A DNA stretch of 64,000 nt from positions 42,523,115-42,587,114 of the forward strand of contig NC_045138.2 in assembly GCF_008831285.2 (NCBI RefSeq). Direction: 5' to 3'. Both the position numbers and the translations under genes were made by a program. Shown here one piece after another: positions 47,216 to 60,639 of this stretch. The DNA comes from Nymphaea colorata (lineage: Eukaryota > Streptophyta > Magnoliopsida > Nymphaeales > Nymphaeaceae). Every line of letters starts with the position of its first letter. Position 1 is the first letter of the stretch. Under the pieces are notes generated by a model that saw only the letters and a list, made by a program, of their open reading frames with translations, searched no databases and had not been told where the DNA came from.

Positions 47216-47479
47216 CAAGTCTCGCACCTCCAAAAACGTGGGAAAAGAGGGGCCTAAGTCCTCATTTTATAGCTTTCTAGTGGCTATCCCCTAGGGTGGA
47301 GCCATATTACTAAAAGAATTAGAAAGATGCTTAGGGTTTAAGTCATAAGACCAATGGTGGACATCAACAGGGAGACGATGTCCTATAGATATGGATTCAA
47401 TAGAAGTTGCAGATCATAAAATCTGGATTTGAAGATGCCTAGGCATGCTCTATCTAGGTCCACCTACGTTCAGATGGAT

Positions 47480-47790
47480 TCATTGGGTTTGACTGGGCTT
47501 GGGCTGGGGGAAACTGGGTTGAACTAGGGTCTTGGGGCATACCGGTCCAGCTTTAGCCAAGCTTAGGTTCAGTCCGGGGCTTGACTGAGCTAGAAGTAAG
47601 CTGGTAGGTTTAGTTTGACCTCAAGAAGGCTAAACTTGGTTTGATAGGGCTCGGATCTAGCTGTGGATTTGAACCAGGATCAAATCGAGCCTGCCCACAT
47701 TGAGCTCACCCATGAATGGGTTTTCGACCTGGGCGTGAGGTACATACATTAGGTCAAGATTTAGCCAGGGGTGAGCAAAGTGAGCTCAAC
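47480..47790. repeat. Word array of TGGGCTTGG / GGTTTGA motifs
   Basis: Degenerate repetition of GGGCTTGGGCTGGG, GGTTGAACTAGG, GGCTTGACTGAGC and CTTGGTTTGATAGGGCTC. It is less regular than the other arrays and has no clear ends. Confidence 0.45.
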
Positions 47791-47799
47791 TGGTTAGGT

Positions 47800-48069
47800 T
47801 TAGAGTTACGCTAGATTTCATGCATATTTTGAGTATACATGCAAAAGGTAGGTTCTTTTACAGTTAAAACTTAGTATCCTAAGAAAATATGCAGCAGGGA
47901 CAAAAAACTAGATTGTCTCTCACCTGTCAAATGACCATTTTACTCTTGATGGTCACTTATAGTTTTTAATGGAATTATATTATATAAACTATACCACATG
48001 GAAGAGCATGTGAAAACCTTCGGCTAAGGTTTTTCTTTTCTCTCAAACCCTTAGCCACGGCGGTTATAG

Positions 48070-48100
<31 letters not shown>

Positions 48101-49240
48101 TTTCCTATATATATAAGAGTTCAAATCTGATAGATGTCGATGGCTAAAAATTTAAAATATGTAGCGAAAAAAAACATCACTGTGAAAGCATTATTACCAG
48201 TTTATAGTCAGCAATGGTTTGTGGAACTTTTACCAACAGTTTATAGTGTTTTGGAGTTAGATTTGTAATTTTCGATCATCCAGGAACCGCCATATTTACA
48301 AAAAGAAGGGCCTAGAACTCATCTTGGATCAGATCTAAGAACCTGGAAGGCTGGAATCCGTTCAGATCTATCATCCTTGGGGAAACAAATATATCCTTTA
48401 GAATTTGAAATCACGAATCACCACACCTGGAGTTTCGTCAGTATCACATGATATCAGCTTTGCAGAGGTGTTGGCTCATAAACCTCCTTCTCTAAGCGAC
48501 TCTCTGATGATTGCCAACAAGTGTTCCTCTTCATCTCGTCCACTCGTCTAGTCTCATGCACCATGCCCGCACTTCCCACCCCTTTCTGGTCCATCACTTC
48601 AATTCTCTCTAATGCTTGTCTCCTTCATCACCAACAGCGACAGGATTAGGCCACTTCGAGAAGAAACACCAGCTCTCCATGTTTCAGTTAAGGTGTTCAT
48701 GGCAGTTAGTTTAAAGCAAAAGAGAGTTAAGCTCGTCAGCGAGCAAGATAAAAGGAGGAGGATAGATAAAATTTTGCCTACGTACCTGTGATTAAGTATG
48801 AACAAGTATGTTCCATAGCCATTGAAGAAAGTTTCGTATATTAGAAGTGCAGGGCCAACAAAGTTAAACAAATTAAGGGCATCAAAGGAACAACATGCAA
48901 ATTAGCATCTAGGGTTGCCCGTTTCCAATGAAATTAGCAGTAAGACAGCAACTTTTCGAACATTTGATTTTTCGGTTATGTTCGGCAGAAGGAAACCTTC
49001 TGAAAGTACATAAATGACCATGTTTAGGCTGTAGTTTTCCTTTCAAGAGTTTACAGAACAAGGTAGTATTTTTCCTTGTAACCAATTGGGACGATACGTT
49101 ACAAAAAATCATTTTCAACAGGACGGCAGAACTATGTCAACACATCACATGCTGAAAGTGTCAAACTCCTTTTGGCTTTACAGCCTTCTTAGTCTCTGAT
49201 AGGGCGGCACCATACTGGAGGGTTCAACTTTTCTGATGCT
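47800..49240. other. 3' flank of the TBC gene, no gene recognised
   Basis: Contains a CT/CTAT microsatellite (48072-48100). A minus-strand frame at 48871-48795 (NFVGPALLIYETFFNGYGTY) ends at a GTACGT donor-like site but is not recognisable. The bases just below 49250 are the likely 3' UTR of the TBC gene. Confidence 0.4.
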
Positions 49241-49249
49241 CTACTTGTG

Positions 49250-52200
49250 TCACAGTCCCCCAATCTTGTCAAAAGCAACCTATGATTGTAAAATATAATC
49301 ATTCCCAGGAGTCCTGCAAATATACTGAAAGTTCACCGAATTGATAGAACACAAACAACGGAAGTTTCACTTACTGTCAACAGTTCATCAGGATCAAAAA
49401 GATGTTGAGACGTCGTCTGCAAAATGTCAATTACAGCTCCCACCTGACGGGCATTTAACAATTCCTCCTCCTTCATCTGCAGCCATCTCAACTCTTAAAA
49501 AAGGTACACAAACTTTTTTCTTTTATCAAAAGGAATGAAGAGGAAAACTTTTGCTGAACACTTGTGGGAAGTGGTAAAACCCTTTGATTGAACCTCCCCA
49601 GCCCAAAAAGATACACCAAGCTTCCACTTGCATCAGGAGTTGAAGCCCACAGGAGTCAAACTGCGGCTGCCTGCCAGACAGCCACATCCCACTCCAACGC
49701 ATGGAACCTCTTGGGACAAGATAAGCAAAATTCAATACATCTAGTTGATCAATGAGACCACCATTGAGGGAGACAAAAATGGAAGTATACTTCTTTTTAC
49801 AAACTTGAGAGAATGTATTTGGCATGAATTTCTAAGAAGGAATCCATGAGAACATCACAAAAAGTTAACCAGATAATTGGAAAACCCTGGCATTTTCTGG
49901 ACAAGGTAGGCAAAATTGAATACATCTAGTTAATCAATAAGACACCCATTGAGGGAGACAAAAAATGGATTATATATTTTCTTACAAATTTGAGAGAAAA
50001 TATATCATGACATGAATTTCTAAGAATGAAGTAAAAAAAGCATCACAAAAAGTTAACTAGATAATTGTAACACTTCTGTGGTGTTTTCTCCAATATCATG
50101 TAATTCAGTTTTACCTTGAAAATTGCTAAGGCAACACGGAAGAGAACCTTCACACCCTCATTGAACAAAACATCCCAAACCCGCATCGTCGTCTGCAATT
50201 TTCCAGGATTAAATTATTATCACATACCAAAGTAACATTATAACATCAGTAGCCAGAAACTGACATTCATGGCTTTATTGAGAACAGGCAGCAGCAGAGT
50301 TGTTTATAACTTTATACAGACACACCAGAATGAGCACAAACATCAGACCTTCATCATCTATAACAGCAAAGCAGGAAAGATTGCTTCTAAGAGAGTAAAA
50401 ACAGTGACAACCATGGAAACAATAAAGATAACAAGTGTACGCAGCAAGCTGCAAAAAGCCAAAAAATTGTAAAATTATCACAAGGAGGACAAGGTCCCTA
50501 CAAGAATCTATGTAGTCAAAAGTGCACCTAGGTTCCTTGAGCTACCTGTGATAACCTGGTTGCCTAAGCCGAGTGATGATAGGTGGCCAGAAAAACTAGT
50601 TTACCTGGCACCATAACCACATTCACCCTATGGTTGGGAACAAAAAGTAAGTCGCAACCTCTCTATTCTTTTTCTCCTTCACTGCCACTCAGCTCCTATT
50701 TTTCTTCTCTTTCTTTAAACATTTAATTTTTTTTTCTTTTTTGTTCGATCACAGCCCTCTTTTCATCCTTCCCTCTTAATCTTGCCTTTTCTCCCTTTCT
50801 TCTTTCTTCTTTTCTTTTTTTGCCATGACCCCGTACCTTCATTGTTTTTGTTGCATTTGCACTTTGAATTTTTCAACTACTTAACTCTTAAAAGAAAAAA
50901 AAAAAAAGATGATGTGGATCTTGATTTATTTCTACAATAAGCAAACTTATTCAAGCTTTATGTGAAACATATGCAATTAAAGTAGGATTCTTAATTTCAA
51001 GCTCTTTAAGCCAAGCAGAAAATTTTTTTCTAGAATCTCTAAACTTGTTATTTAGAAATCAAACATTTCAAACAAGTTGTTTGATAGACGTTACAAAACA
51101 TAATGTACTTTATGATTACTTCATGAGACTAAGAGTTAAACCAAGCTAACAGCTTGCCTGTTGGAATTTAGCAAAGTGGTCTTGGTTTTAACACTTTCGA
51201 ACATCTTTATGAGCTAACTGATGCCATACTCTAAGCAGCTTGCCTTCTTTTCCAACACCAGTACCCTAGATTCTAACTTGTCCAACCAACAGCTTTACTT
51301 CATTCATTCAATTGCTACTTGTACAAGAATTATGACAGCATTTGTAATTTATGTAGATGAGTTGATCAAGACTATAAGTCAAATGTTTAGTTTTTAGCAT
51401 AATAGTCACAAATAAAAGCGATATTTTTGAAAATATCATGTTTTTATCACCAAACAGCATGTCATTGGAAAAGAAAAAACTCACAACATTTTCAAAATCT
51501 GGCTAAACAAATATTTCTCACAATAGTATCATAAGATTTTTCCTTTTCAACAAAAAATGGGAACTTCTTTAATGTTCTTTTGTATATTTTGACATTATCA
51601 GAACTTCAAAACGAATCTTTTATCTTTGTTAATATTCCTATAAGCAAATGAATTAAATAATTCTTAATCATTTTTTTAATATCTTTTAGATATTTTTAAT
51701 TTACTGAGTTTGCAAGATTTTCTTGTAAAAGACAAGTTTGCTACAATAAATGTGAAAAACCTCAACTGGCAAAAACCTGAACTATATTTGTGACTATGTT
51801 TAGCATTATTCTGCATTTTATTTTTCTTGTTATCATAAGTTGATAGCCATATGGTTTCCATTGGAAAGTGCTCTTTTAATCAATTTGAACATTTAATAAT
51901 TCATTTCATTGGTTTTCCCATTTTAGAATGTTCAATTTCCCTAGTCCAGCCTATGCTCTAAGCTTTCCAAGTACACTGTGCATCTGATGCCCTTGGTGAA
52001 ATTGCTACTGTCATCTATCTTTTCAAAAAGTTATACCTGAGGTGGCAACGTGTGAGTTGCCTAATGAAATGTATTTGTATGATTAGAAGTGGTCCTCATG
52101 AAATTTGGGATTCAGTATAGTGCTTGCATGCATAAACATGCAAGTCTGTGTGATTCAGAAGAAAAAAAATAATAATGCTGGCCAGTTGTAAGGTTAAACA

Positions 52201-52465
52201 TAGATTCTACAGGGATGGTATCTTTCGTATCTTGGATCAGGGGGTGGAAGAGACATTTTGAAGGAGGACGACACCGACAACGAAGAGTTGTTTCATGAAG
52301 GCCAAGACAGAGGAGGTTTTGGGTGATGGAACTTTTCACTCAAAAATCTCCTCTGTTTTGGCCTTCACAAAGTGGCTCCTCGTTGACGGCGCCATCATCG
52401 CTCAAAGGACTCTTCCACACCCCTTCCATGTTCACAGAGAGAAACACACACACACACACATACAC

Positions 52466-52517
<52 letters not shown>

Positions 52518-54783
52518 CAAATAGCGCATCTCAGGTCTCATTTTGATGGTGCCATTATCGTACATGTCAAAAAAACACATGCATTCACGCATGCAGAAAC
52601 ACATGCAAACATATGGTGGTCAAGGGGCTTTTGTTGAAAAATCTGAAAACAAAAAGTGGAAAGGATCCATCAATTGATTCAAGCCATGAATAGGAGACTA
52701 GGACCCCATAGTATATGAAAGCTAGATCAATTCTAAATGTCATAGGGACTGGACACTAATTTTTTCAACTTGAAGGCATCACCGCAAGGCAGGAGTAGGA
52801 AACTCACTAAGCAGCTAGCGGTTCAATTTCCTTCAGCTTGGTAAAATGCATATTCATGATCTAATTGCTTCAAAAGCAAAGTTTGGGTCAGATGTATAAA
52901 TGTGCTGAGTCTGGTGGCTATTCATCTCATGTACAAGAAGACTCGTTATCTATGTCACATAGGTACGGGTGCCGGTACGGGTGCGGACCATTTTTAAAAA
53001 CTTGGGTACGGGGGTACAGCCGTACACACACATGCACATATACATATATATGTTAAAAAATTTCAAACAAAATAACCTATTCGCACATATATATATCAAA
53101 AATTACAAACAGAACAAAATATTCATAAGCAAACAGGGAGACACAGAGACAGAGAAGGTCGATCGAAAGGTGAGAGAGGCGACTTGAGTGTGAGGGTTTC
53201 GAGCAGTAGGAGAGGAAGACTGGCTGGAGACAGAAAAACAACTGTTATTGAAAAAAACAAAAGGAAAGAAACAAGCAGAACACCGTGAACATAGAAAAGG
53301 GGTGGCCGTCGGCGGTCGTCGCCGACGGCGAAGGCAGGGGTGGAGCCGATGAAAATGAAAAGAAAAATGAAAAAAGGAAAAAAAAATATGGTGATAGTCG
53401 CCTCCTACCGTCTGTAGTCGCCGCTGCCGTCGCCAGTCGCCCCTACCGTCGCTCGGTGAGAGGTAAGAACAGACGAACGAAAACTTTTAAGTTTTAAGGG
53501 TTTCGTTTCTTTTTGTTTAATGTTAAAATGGTTTTAAAAGTTAAAATCAAATAATCGTTAAAAATAAAAGAGGACGGATTTGGGCTCGGTCAAATTTGAC
53601 CATGTCCAAAAATGGACGGATACGGCCTCCGGTGCGTTGACCGTACCCGGAACGGTCAATGCCGCACCATCGGCGTACCCAAGCCCGTACCCATACCCAT
53701 ACCGGTGTCATACCGATACGGACGGGTACTTCACCTTCACAGGCGTACCCGTGTATCATAGCTCATTATATGCTATATCTACATATTTGTGCTAACTCAC
53801 ATGAACTTGCTGCAACAGATGCGGCACCCAAGTCAACATCGCCCAGGTGCAGGCGACATGCTGCTCTGGTGCAGTAATCAACACAGTGAAGACCAGTTCG
53901 GTGCACTTGGTCACACTAGACTATTTTCGTCCAGAAATAGCTATGCACCTGACTTGAGTCTGATGCAATCATGCAGCCAAAATGACAGCTATCTTTATTT
54001 TCTGTATGTGTTGCATATACAGTTTTAGTACATATGAATATGATACACATGATATATGCTTAACATGTTTACAGCATGCATAGCTTTCAGAAGTCAATTC
54101 ATATGTTTCCTAACCATTACGGTTCAGCTTTGGTCAGTCTGCGACTTGTTTGCAAGCCACATGCAATTGATCCTTATTTTATATTAGATGATTCTTCCCT
54201 CGTAAAACCTGCATAGGAAAATTATATACACACACCAACACTAAATTTAAACTTTCTTTCAGTCTTTCAGGTCATGAACCATGGAAGTGGTATCACTTTC
54301 TCATCAATAGGATTAGCTGCAACCTTGCTGGTTTTGGAGGTTGGTTTGCAGGGTCTCTAGGAGTCCTTTCTAGTTCTATATGGATATTTTATTAAAAAAA
54401 AAAGTATTTCACAGAATTCTTTTGTAATGTTTTCCAAGAACAATATGGCATAAAAGGCCTGAGCGTCTAAATATATCTAAATTTTTCTCTTTGCCCACAA
54501 ACCAAGAACCTTCTGAAGCGACTTTTGTTTATAAATGATTGTATTTTTGGTAAAATGAAAGCTTTACCTATAACTGCAGAACCAGTCAAGCAACTCAAGT
54601 TGATTCGATTTTAATATAAACTTGACTCATTAATTAACAAGTAGAGTTCAAGACAGAAGGTGAACTCAGTTGCTCAACAGAGTCAAGTTCAAGTTCTTCA
54701 CGCCCAATTTACATGAGCTCAATCAGACTCATCAGAGGTATAAAATTCAAGTTCTCCATGCTCAATTCACACAAGCTCGATTA

Positions 54784-54827
<44 letters not shown>

Positions 54828-54882
54828 TCATCAGAGGTATAAAGTTCAAGTTCTCCATGCTCAATTCACACAAGCTCGATTA

Positions 54883-54958
<76 letters not shown>

Positions 54959-57900
54959 TGTCCCACACAATTACAGGTGTGGTAGCTTCTTCACTACAGT
55001 CGCTACCCTCCTCCTTCCTATGAACTCCTGCAGAGAAACGATCCAACAGAACACACCAGGCATGCAAACTTACGCAACGGTAATGAGGAAAAATGTGAGA
55101 CAATTGTCATTAGCCCACTGAAATTTTAGATTTCAACTTAATCCCCTTATTCTCTTATGTAGATAGGTGATTCAGATACTGGTCTTCCCACATGAGGTAA
55201 GAGATTTTGTCACGACCCGTCCCACTCCCGCACCAGGCCCAGGGTCTCAGTCTGGCCAATCCTAACCTGCTCCCTAGCCGTTTCAGTTCCAACTCTGAAA
55301 AGACTAGGTACCGTGACAACTAACCACTCAGCAAAACTCTTTATATGTCCCCGAAGATTCTTGAAGATTTCTTCCAATCTTTGACATGGGACTAAACTTT
55401 TGGAGTGTTATAGGTCCACCCTCACTTACTCATTAATCTAATTACACTACCAAGGTAAATCTCTATATTGTTGTTAACAGGTATCATGGTTTTTAAAATG
55501 CATAGGCATCCTCTCAAGTACACATTTTTTAAAAATAAGAATTTTCTTATTTCAACTTGACAAAGTTTAGCTGAGCAGCCAAAGCTGAGTTCAAGGTTTA
55601 GTTAGCTTAAGAGCCAATCTTGAGCTAATGGACTCAAGCTTGGCCCAAAGCTGGAGCTGAGCTTCTCCAGCAAGTTTGCACAGCCCCAACCCAGCTTGTG
55701 CGCATCCATAGCTTTACTTGTTGACAAAATAAAATTTCTTAATAAAAGAACAACTATAGGAAACAGCATATCCTAATAGCTTAAGGAACAACATCCCTAC
55801 ACAAACTATTTTCTGAACATAATAATATCATTGTCCAAGGGTACATACAAGGGCTTACCTCCGATGGCAGGTTTTTACAGAATAGGCACAAGAACCATTC
55901 TGTGGCTACAAGAGACACATCAAAGCCCATAGCTTCCAAATTAGCAGCAATTCTAGATGTTTTTTCTGCATAGTCAGTATTCATATGAAGAAGCACTAAA
56001 ATTAAGAACCTTAAAAACATGCACAACTTACTTTGGACATTTTTTTGCAAGCAAATCTTTGAATACTTTTTGCTCAACATGGCAACCTGATAAATTGCCA
56101 GTATAGCAGTCATTGACAAGCACATTTTCCAAAAGAACAGCAAGCATCCAGAATGCATCTTCTTCTGTTTTCATCACAAGCAATAGGAAGGCAGCCACAT
56201 AATTTAATCCCTGTGAAGAAGAAAAAAATATTGATATGCATTCAGGAAAACTATAAGGTGGTCATCAACTTGATTGCCTAGAATATTGCTTACTTGACAA
56301 TAACCAACATCAGAATCCCTAAATGAATAGCCAACAAGAACACGCCGCAGAGATGCATGACCATCTGGAGTGTCCAGCCAAGGATGGCATGGGAATGTAC
56401 GTGGTAAGTCCTGCGTTAGTTTTTACATAAAAAAGAATTCTGAAACATGAGAATCACCCAAAAGCAAATCAAGTGAGCTAATTAATTTCATGGTTAGACT
56501 TGAAAGAATGATAACAACAAAAAGGATTCCAGGTGCTCAACAGGTTAGAAATGGAGATGTTACTACTTCTACTGGGCCCAGGCACTGGCAGTCACAACCA
56601 TATATCTGAAATACCTAACATTTTTCCAAACACAATTAGGACCATTTTATCAACAACTTGAAAAGCAAAGCTCATAAAATGATGGGACAGAACTAGAGAT
56701 ATAGATTCTGACAGGCTGTTAAATGATATGCTAACTCCCTGTGAAATTCATAAACAGTATGCACATGCAGTTCCAAAATTCCATTATATACAGTGTTGCT
56801 AACTGTCTTCTACCTTCATTTATCTTCCATGAATAAATCTGAGTCCATATTGTTGAGCTGCTATAATAAATAGTAAGAAGCAATTAAAATAATCAGAATT
56901 ACTTATCAGCTCCAAAATTCAACATGTTGTCACACTGATAATGTCGCAGCATGACTTGGCAACAAGAAAGAACAAAGTAAAGATTAGGAGCCAGTGGTTC
57001 ATTACATGTCTGAACATGTTCCAATTCTTTCATGAATCTTTGCATTCCTCAGCATCAATTCACTAAAACATATGTATGGATTTCCAGAGATTGATAATCA
57101 GCCAAATTCATTCATAAGTATGCACTACAATATAATTGACAACCACCACATATCTTAGTAAATGGATGTCATTCAGCATTTGAGTGAAAAGTTCTTGAAA
57201 CAGGACAGGAGCACTGGATGGATAAATCGGTACAAAAAAACTGAACCTTCTTAGTTTTTAATTTTTACTGCATCCTCTAACTAGTAGAAGTTGGTCGGCA
57301 GATATTACGTTCATTTGATCCTAAACACTAACTGGTGCCATATCCAACCAATTATGGTATATTCATATTTGTCCAATAAACTCCCGTATACAAATATGGA
57401 TTAAGGTAAGTCATATGGTCAGATATGAAAGATACCACATGTGACCACATTCAAGAACTGAGTTCCCATAACCACATTATGTTGAGGTGAACTCAGAGGG
57501 TTCAATGGAACAGAGATGTTGACTTAAAAACTTGCATCAAGCGGCCTTTCAATTAAATGAGAAAAATCCAACTTTATATTTTTGCTTGTGTATTGGCTTT
57601 CAAGCTATGGGAAATCAACTAATAAGGAATGTTCTAATCATCATTGTAACCTTTACACTACAACAGTAAAGTGGCCAGAGACATTCACCACAAGCACTTG
57701 AACGTCTGCTCAGGTAACATCTTTTCATTACAGACTGTAATGATTTGCATAACAAAAATTTCTACAAACTAGGTTGCAAGGGAAAAAGGTCCAACTGCAA
57801 ATATTTCAACAGGAAGACTACCTGTACAACCAATTTGACAGATCACAACGGGCCTAACAGCCTACCTGGATCTAGACTGCAAGAAAAAGCTGCAGACTAG

Positions 57901-60611
57901 CACACTAGGTAGTATGATACTGAGTATAAGAAAGAATCTAATTTTATCAGATTCATAGATATAACACTATTGTGAAGCTCTTCCTCAAGTTCATCATGTA
58001 TGAACAAGATGAACATAGTCCTATATCACATGGATTCACTACTTTGGCTTCCATATTATGTTCTTTATATAGAAGTTGTATTACAAGTCTTATGAAAAAT
58101 CGTCAAATCTCCATATCTGCAATTGCATCAATGCCATATAGGTGCAAACCTGGTCACTTTTTTAGGATATCCCTTTTTTTAAGCCGATCTAAATAATATG
58201 GTATCTAGGCCGAAAAAGTACAAGATACAAAGTTACAAACCCAACCTTTGAAAGCCTTAGTAAGTACAGTCCAACTTTGTACCATATTCCTCCAACTGGT
58301 CTACTCAAGCTTGACCAAACTCACGTGGCCCCACGTTTGATTCAATTTCTTAGTCTATGATGTATAAGCTGTGTCAATTATTTTAAGGCTAAAATGTTAA
58401 AACCAGTATTTTTTTTTCTCTACTAACTTTATGCTACAACTTAGGGCTTGCATCCAATCACTTTTGAACTTGACGCAGCTTCTACCTACAGCGCTCCAGA
58501 AGATTCCACACGGATGACAATTGAACTTCACCTGATTCTTGGTAGACCTTGATCAAAATCCCATACATATGTAACTGCAAGTAGATTTAAATGATCTAAA
58601 TGCAAGAAAAATATATCTATCGCCTGCACTTTCACAATTTTGTTACACCCTTCTTAACCACAACCCCAACTCAAAACCACAACCCTAACTCAAAGACACA
58701 ACCAATACCCATTGGGTATGCATTCTGCAAATAGAAAGCCTAGAACTGAAAGTAATCAAAACTTTAATGCATACCCAACCAACATATGCATGCCTAACTG
58801 ATCTAATTGAACTGTCATTCCCAGATCTTGAGACCATAACCATTGTTCCATGAACAAATCCTTATTCCATCTCTTTGTTCATTTGCTCATCTTACTAATT
58901 ACCCCAGTTCTGCCCCTCACAACATAAAACATTCTGATCTGATTTATTTTGTGTTAGGATTGAAAGAAATGATCATTAACGTACCAAATTTGGTCACCTG
59001 TTAGATATTTAATAACCAGAATGATCAGCAAATAGAAGATTGGCTTTTAGATCAATATGGCAGATATTTCCACCACCAGGGAAAGACAACCAAAAACAAA
59101 GGTCAAAATACATGGAAGTGTTTGAAAAGACCAAAAGCAGCTTGAAGCATGCCATACAAACTATTATTAACCAGAACATGATAACGAAAATAATGTAAAC
59201 CAATAAATTCAAATAAAGGTTTCTGCCATAGGATATTCAACACAATGCAGCCTGGAAGTAGCTGAAAAGTGGATTATCAGTATGTCCGACATAATTAAAA
59301 TACCAAGAACCCACATGCCATTTTCGTTTGATTTTGCAACATATTATTATTTACCAGGAAAAAGGAAAGGTCAAAACTTTTTAAATGGAGCATCAGCATT
59401 GAAGGAAGGCCATCAACTTACCTCTGGTTTTGCTATTGAAAGATAATAGCCACCTCAACGTTTTTTTTATCAAATGAAAACATACACACACCTAAAAAGA
59501 ATTTCTCAGTTTGTGAATTAATGATGCGCTCCCTTGTCATGTCATTCATAGAACATGACGATAAATTCTCCCATCAAATGAAAAGAGCAGACCAATACTT
59601 CAGTTAGGATGCTAGATTTGAAAGCCTCGCTAGCAGAGGAATACTAAGGCATGGTTTTCTCCTTGTATATTGAAATTACCAACACTGTGTCTCTTCGAAG
59701 ATCTTGGGTTATAGTGATTTTGACTAAATTTTTACTGGCCTCATCTATCATTCTGGCACAGAAATTGGCGTAAAGATGCATAAAAGATTATTCACGCTAT
59801 TGGATGCCTTAAATGCCACAAAGTATGTTATCAGATATTGTAAAAACTAAACAATGATACTCCTACGACTTCGAATCACAGTCCTATAGGGCAAATCCCT
59901 CCCAGTGTCCTAAATATCATTCCATTCGGATATTAAAAGAAAGAAAAAATAATCACAATGATTTCGATGACAAAATCTGTAAATGTATAAGCATCAGTCA
60001 ACGCATAGCAGTCGATCATCAACAGAACCGGGTAACACGATTTACATCTAGAATCACTGAATTCACGTGAGAGAAGATGGGAACGGAGAAAGGAAAAAAA
60101 AAAAAAAACCCACGTGATCAATCTGGAGGGTGGCAGGCGTGACTTTGCCTTCCACAGCCTTGGTGAGATCGGCGTAATAGCTCTCCGGGACGGTCGACCT
60201 CTTCTTCAAGGCGCCAGATACAGACAGCCAGACCTTCGGCCTTAAAACAGGGGGAATCCCCTTCCGAATAAGCCGTTTCAGTAAGATTGAGTTTGCCAAA
60301 ACGGATATCCGCAATGACGAAACCGTAATGCCCTCGGATTTCTGCTGCTTGAGGTACCAATCTTTGCCCTTGCTGTCCTCCACAGCCAACCAGGCCCGCC
60401 ATTGCTGCCTCACCCTCTCTCTCACCTCATTCAAGACATTGACATCTTCAAGATTTCCTTCCACGGGGAACTCATAGGTGTCGACGAACTTTACCGTGAC
60501 GACACTGGTGGCGTGCTTTTTCGCGGTATCTGCATCTTCGCCGGTGTTGTTGGTGGCGCCATTGCTTGTCAGATTTTCGGAGTAGGGCCCATCCTGCTGA
60601 GTTGCATGCAT
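49250..60611 (-). CDS. TBC-domain Rab GTPase-activating protein, seven exons, 365 aa
   Basis: Exons (minus strand): 60611-60114, 56410-56294, 56210-56032, 55952-55859, 50192-50115, 49476-49375, 49279-49250. Every intron is GT...AG and the frame is continuous (1,098 nt). TBC proteins speed GTP hydrolysis by Rab/Ypt GTPases in membrane traffic. The basic start LLKRLIRKGIPPVLRPKVWL opens the domain. The arginine-finger motif IDHDLPRTFP is formed across exons 1 and 2, and the glutamine-finger motif GYCQGLN across exons 2 and 3, so both catalytic residues are kept. Later conserved blocks are NLEAMGFDVSLVATEWFLCL, RVWDVLFNEGVKVLF and TSQHLFDPDELL. The start is the first in-frame ATG (60611). The stop comes nine codons into exon 7; relatives usually continue about 20 residues. 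The target Rab is unknown. Confidence 0.93.
52444..52514. repeat. (CA)n(GA)n compound microsatellite
   Basis: About ten CA units, a short CATACA bridge, then about 22 GA units. Confidence 0.93.
52961..53755. mobile_element. Element with inverted GTACGGGT word arrays at both ends
   Basis: The left arm (52961-53025) repeats GGTACGGGTGCC; the right arm (53630-53755) repeats the complement (GTACCCATACCC, CGTACCC). Between them lies a GC-rich block with CGTCGCCGACGG words and a purine-rich run. The paired, opposite arms suggest a non-autonomous DNA transposon with subterminal repeats, hAT-like by style. A target duplication was not found. Confidence 0.5.
54725..54956. repeat. 99-bp-period duplication with expanded microsatellites
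   Basis: A 61-bp block starting AGACTCATCAGAGGTATAAA occurs at 54725-54785 and 54824-54884 with about one base change. The first copy is followed by about 19 TA units, the second by about 21 CT units and then TA units. Confidence 0.9.
56411..60113 (-). other. Intron 1 of the TBC gene, 3.7 kb
   Basis: It starts GTGGGTTTTTTT at 60113 and ends CGCAG before 56410. AT-rich, no coding similarity and no complete transposon seen. Confidence 0.8.
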
Positions 60612-60639
60612 CCCAAGAAGGCAACCGCACAAATGCAGG

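Larger units (their letters stand above)
50193..55858 (-). other. Intron 4 of the TBC gene, 5.7 kb, repeat-filled
   Basis: Bounded by GTAAGC at 55858 and TTGCAG at 50193. It holds a pyrimidine-rich tract (about 50660-50830), microsatellites (52444-52514, 54785-54824, 54885-54956), a 99-bp-period duplication (54725-54884) and an 800-bp element with GTACGGGT word arrays (52961-53755). No exon-like frame was recognised inside. Confidence 0.8.

Noticed and set aside
46973-47233. 86-codon Phe/Leu-rich minus-strand frame resembling a membrane protein
   Set aside because: Produced by the purine-biased tract read in antisense.
48795-48871. Possible extra TBC exon ending at a GTACGT site
   Set aside because: Would lie after the stop codon and does not match the family tail.
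50269-50472. 67-codon frames on both strands
   Set aside because: Lie in intron 4 of the TBC gene and have no similarity.
53285-53497. 70-codon Lys/Arg/Gly-rich frame
   Set aside because: Sits in the GC- and purine-rich core of the word-array element; composition artefact.
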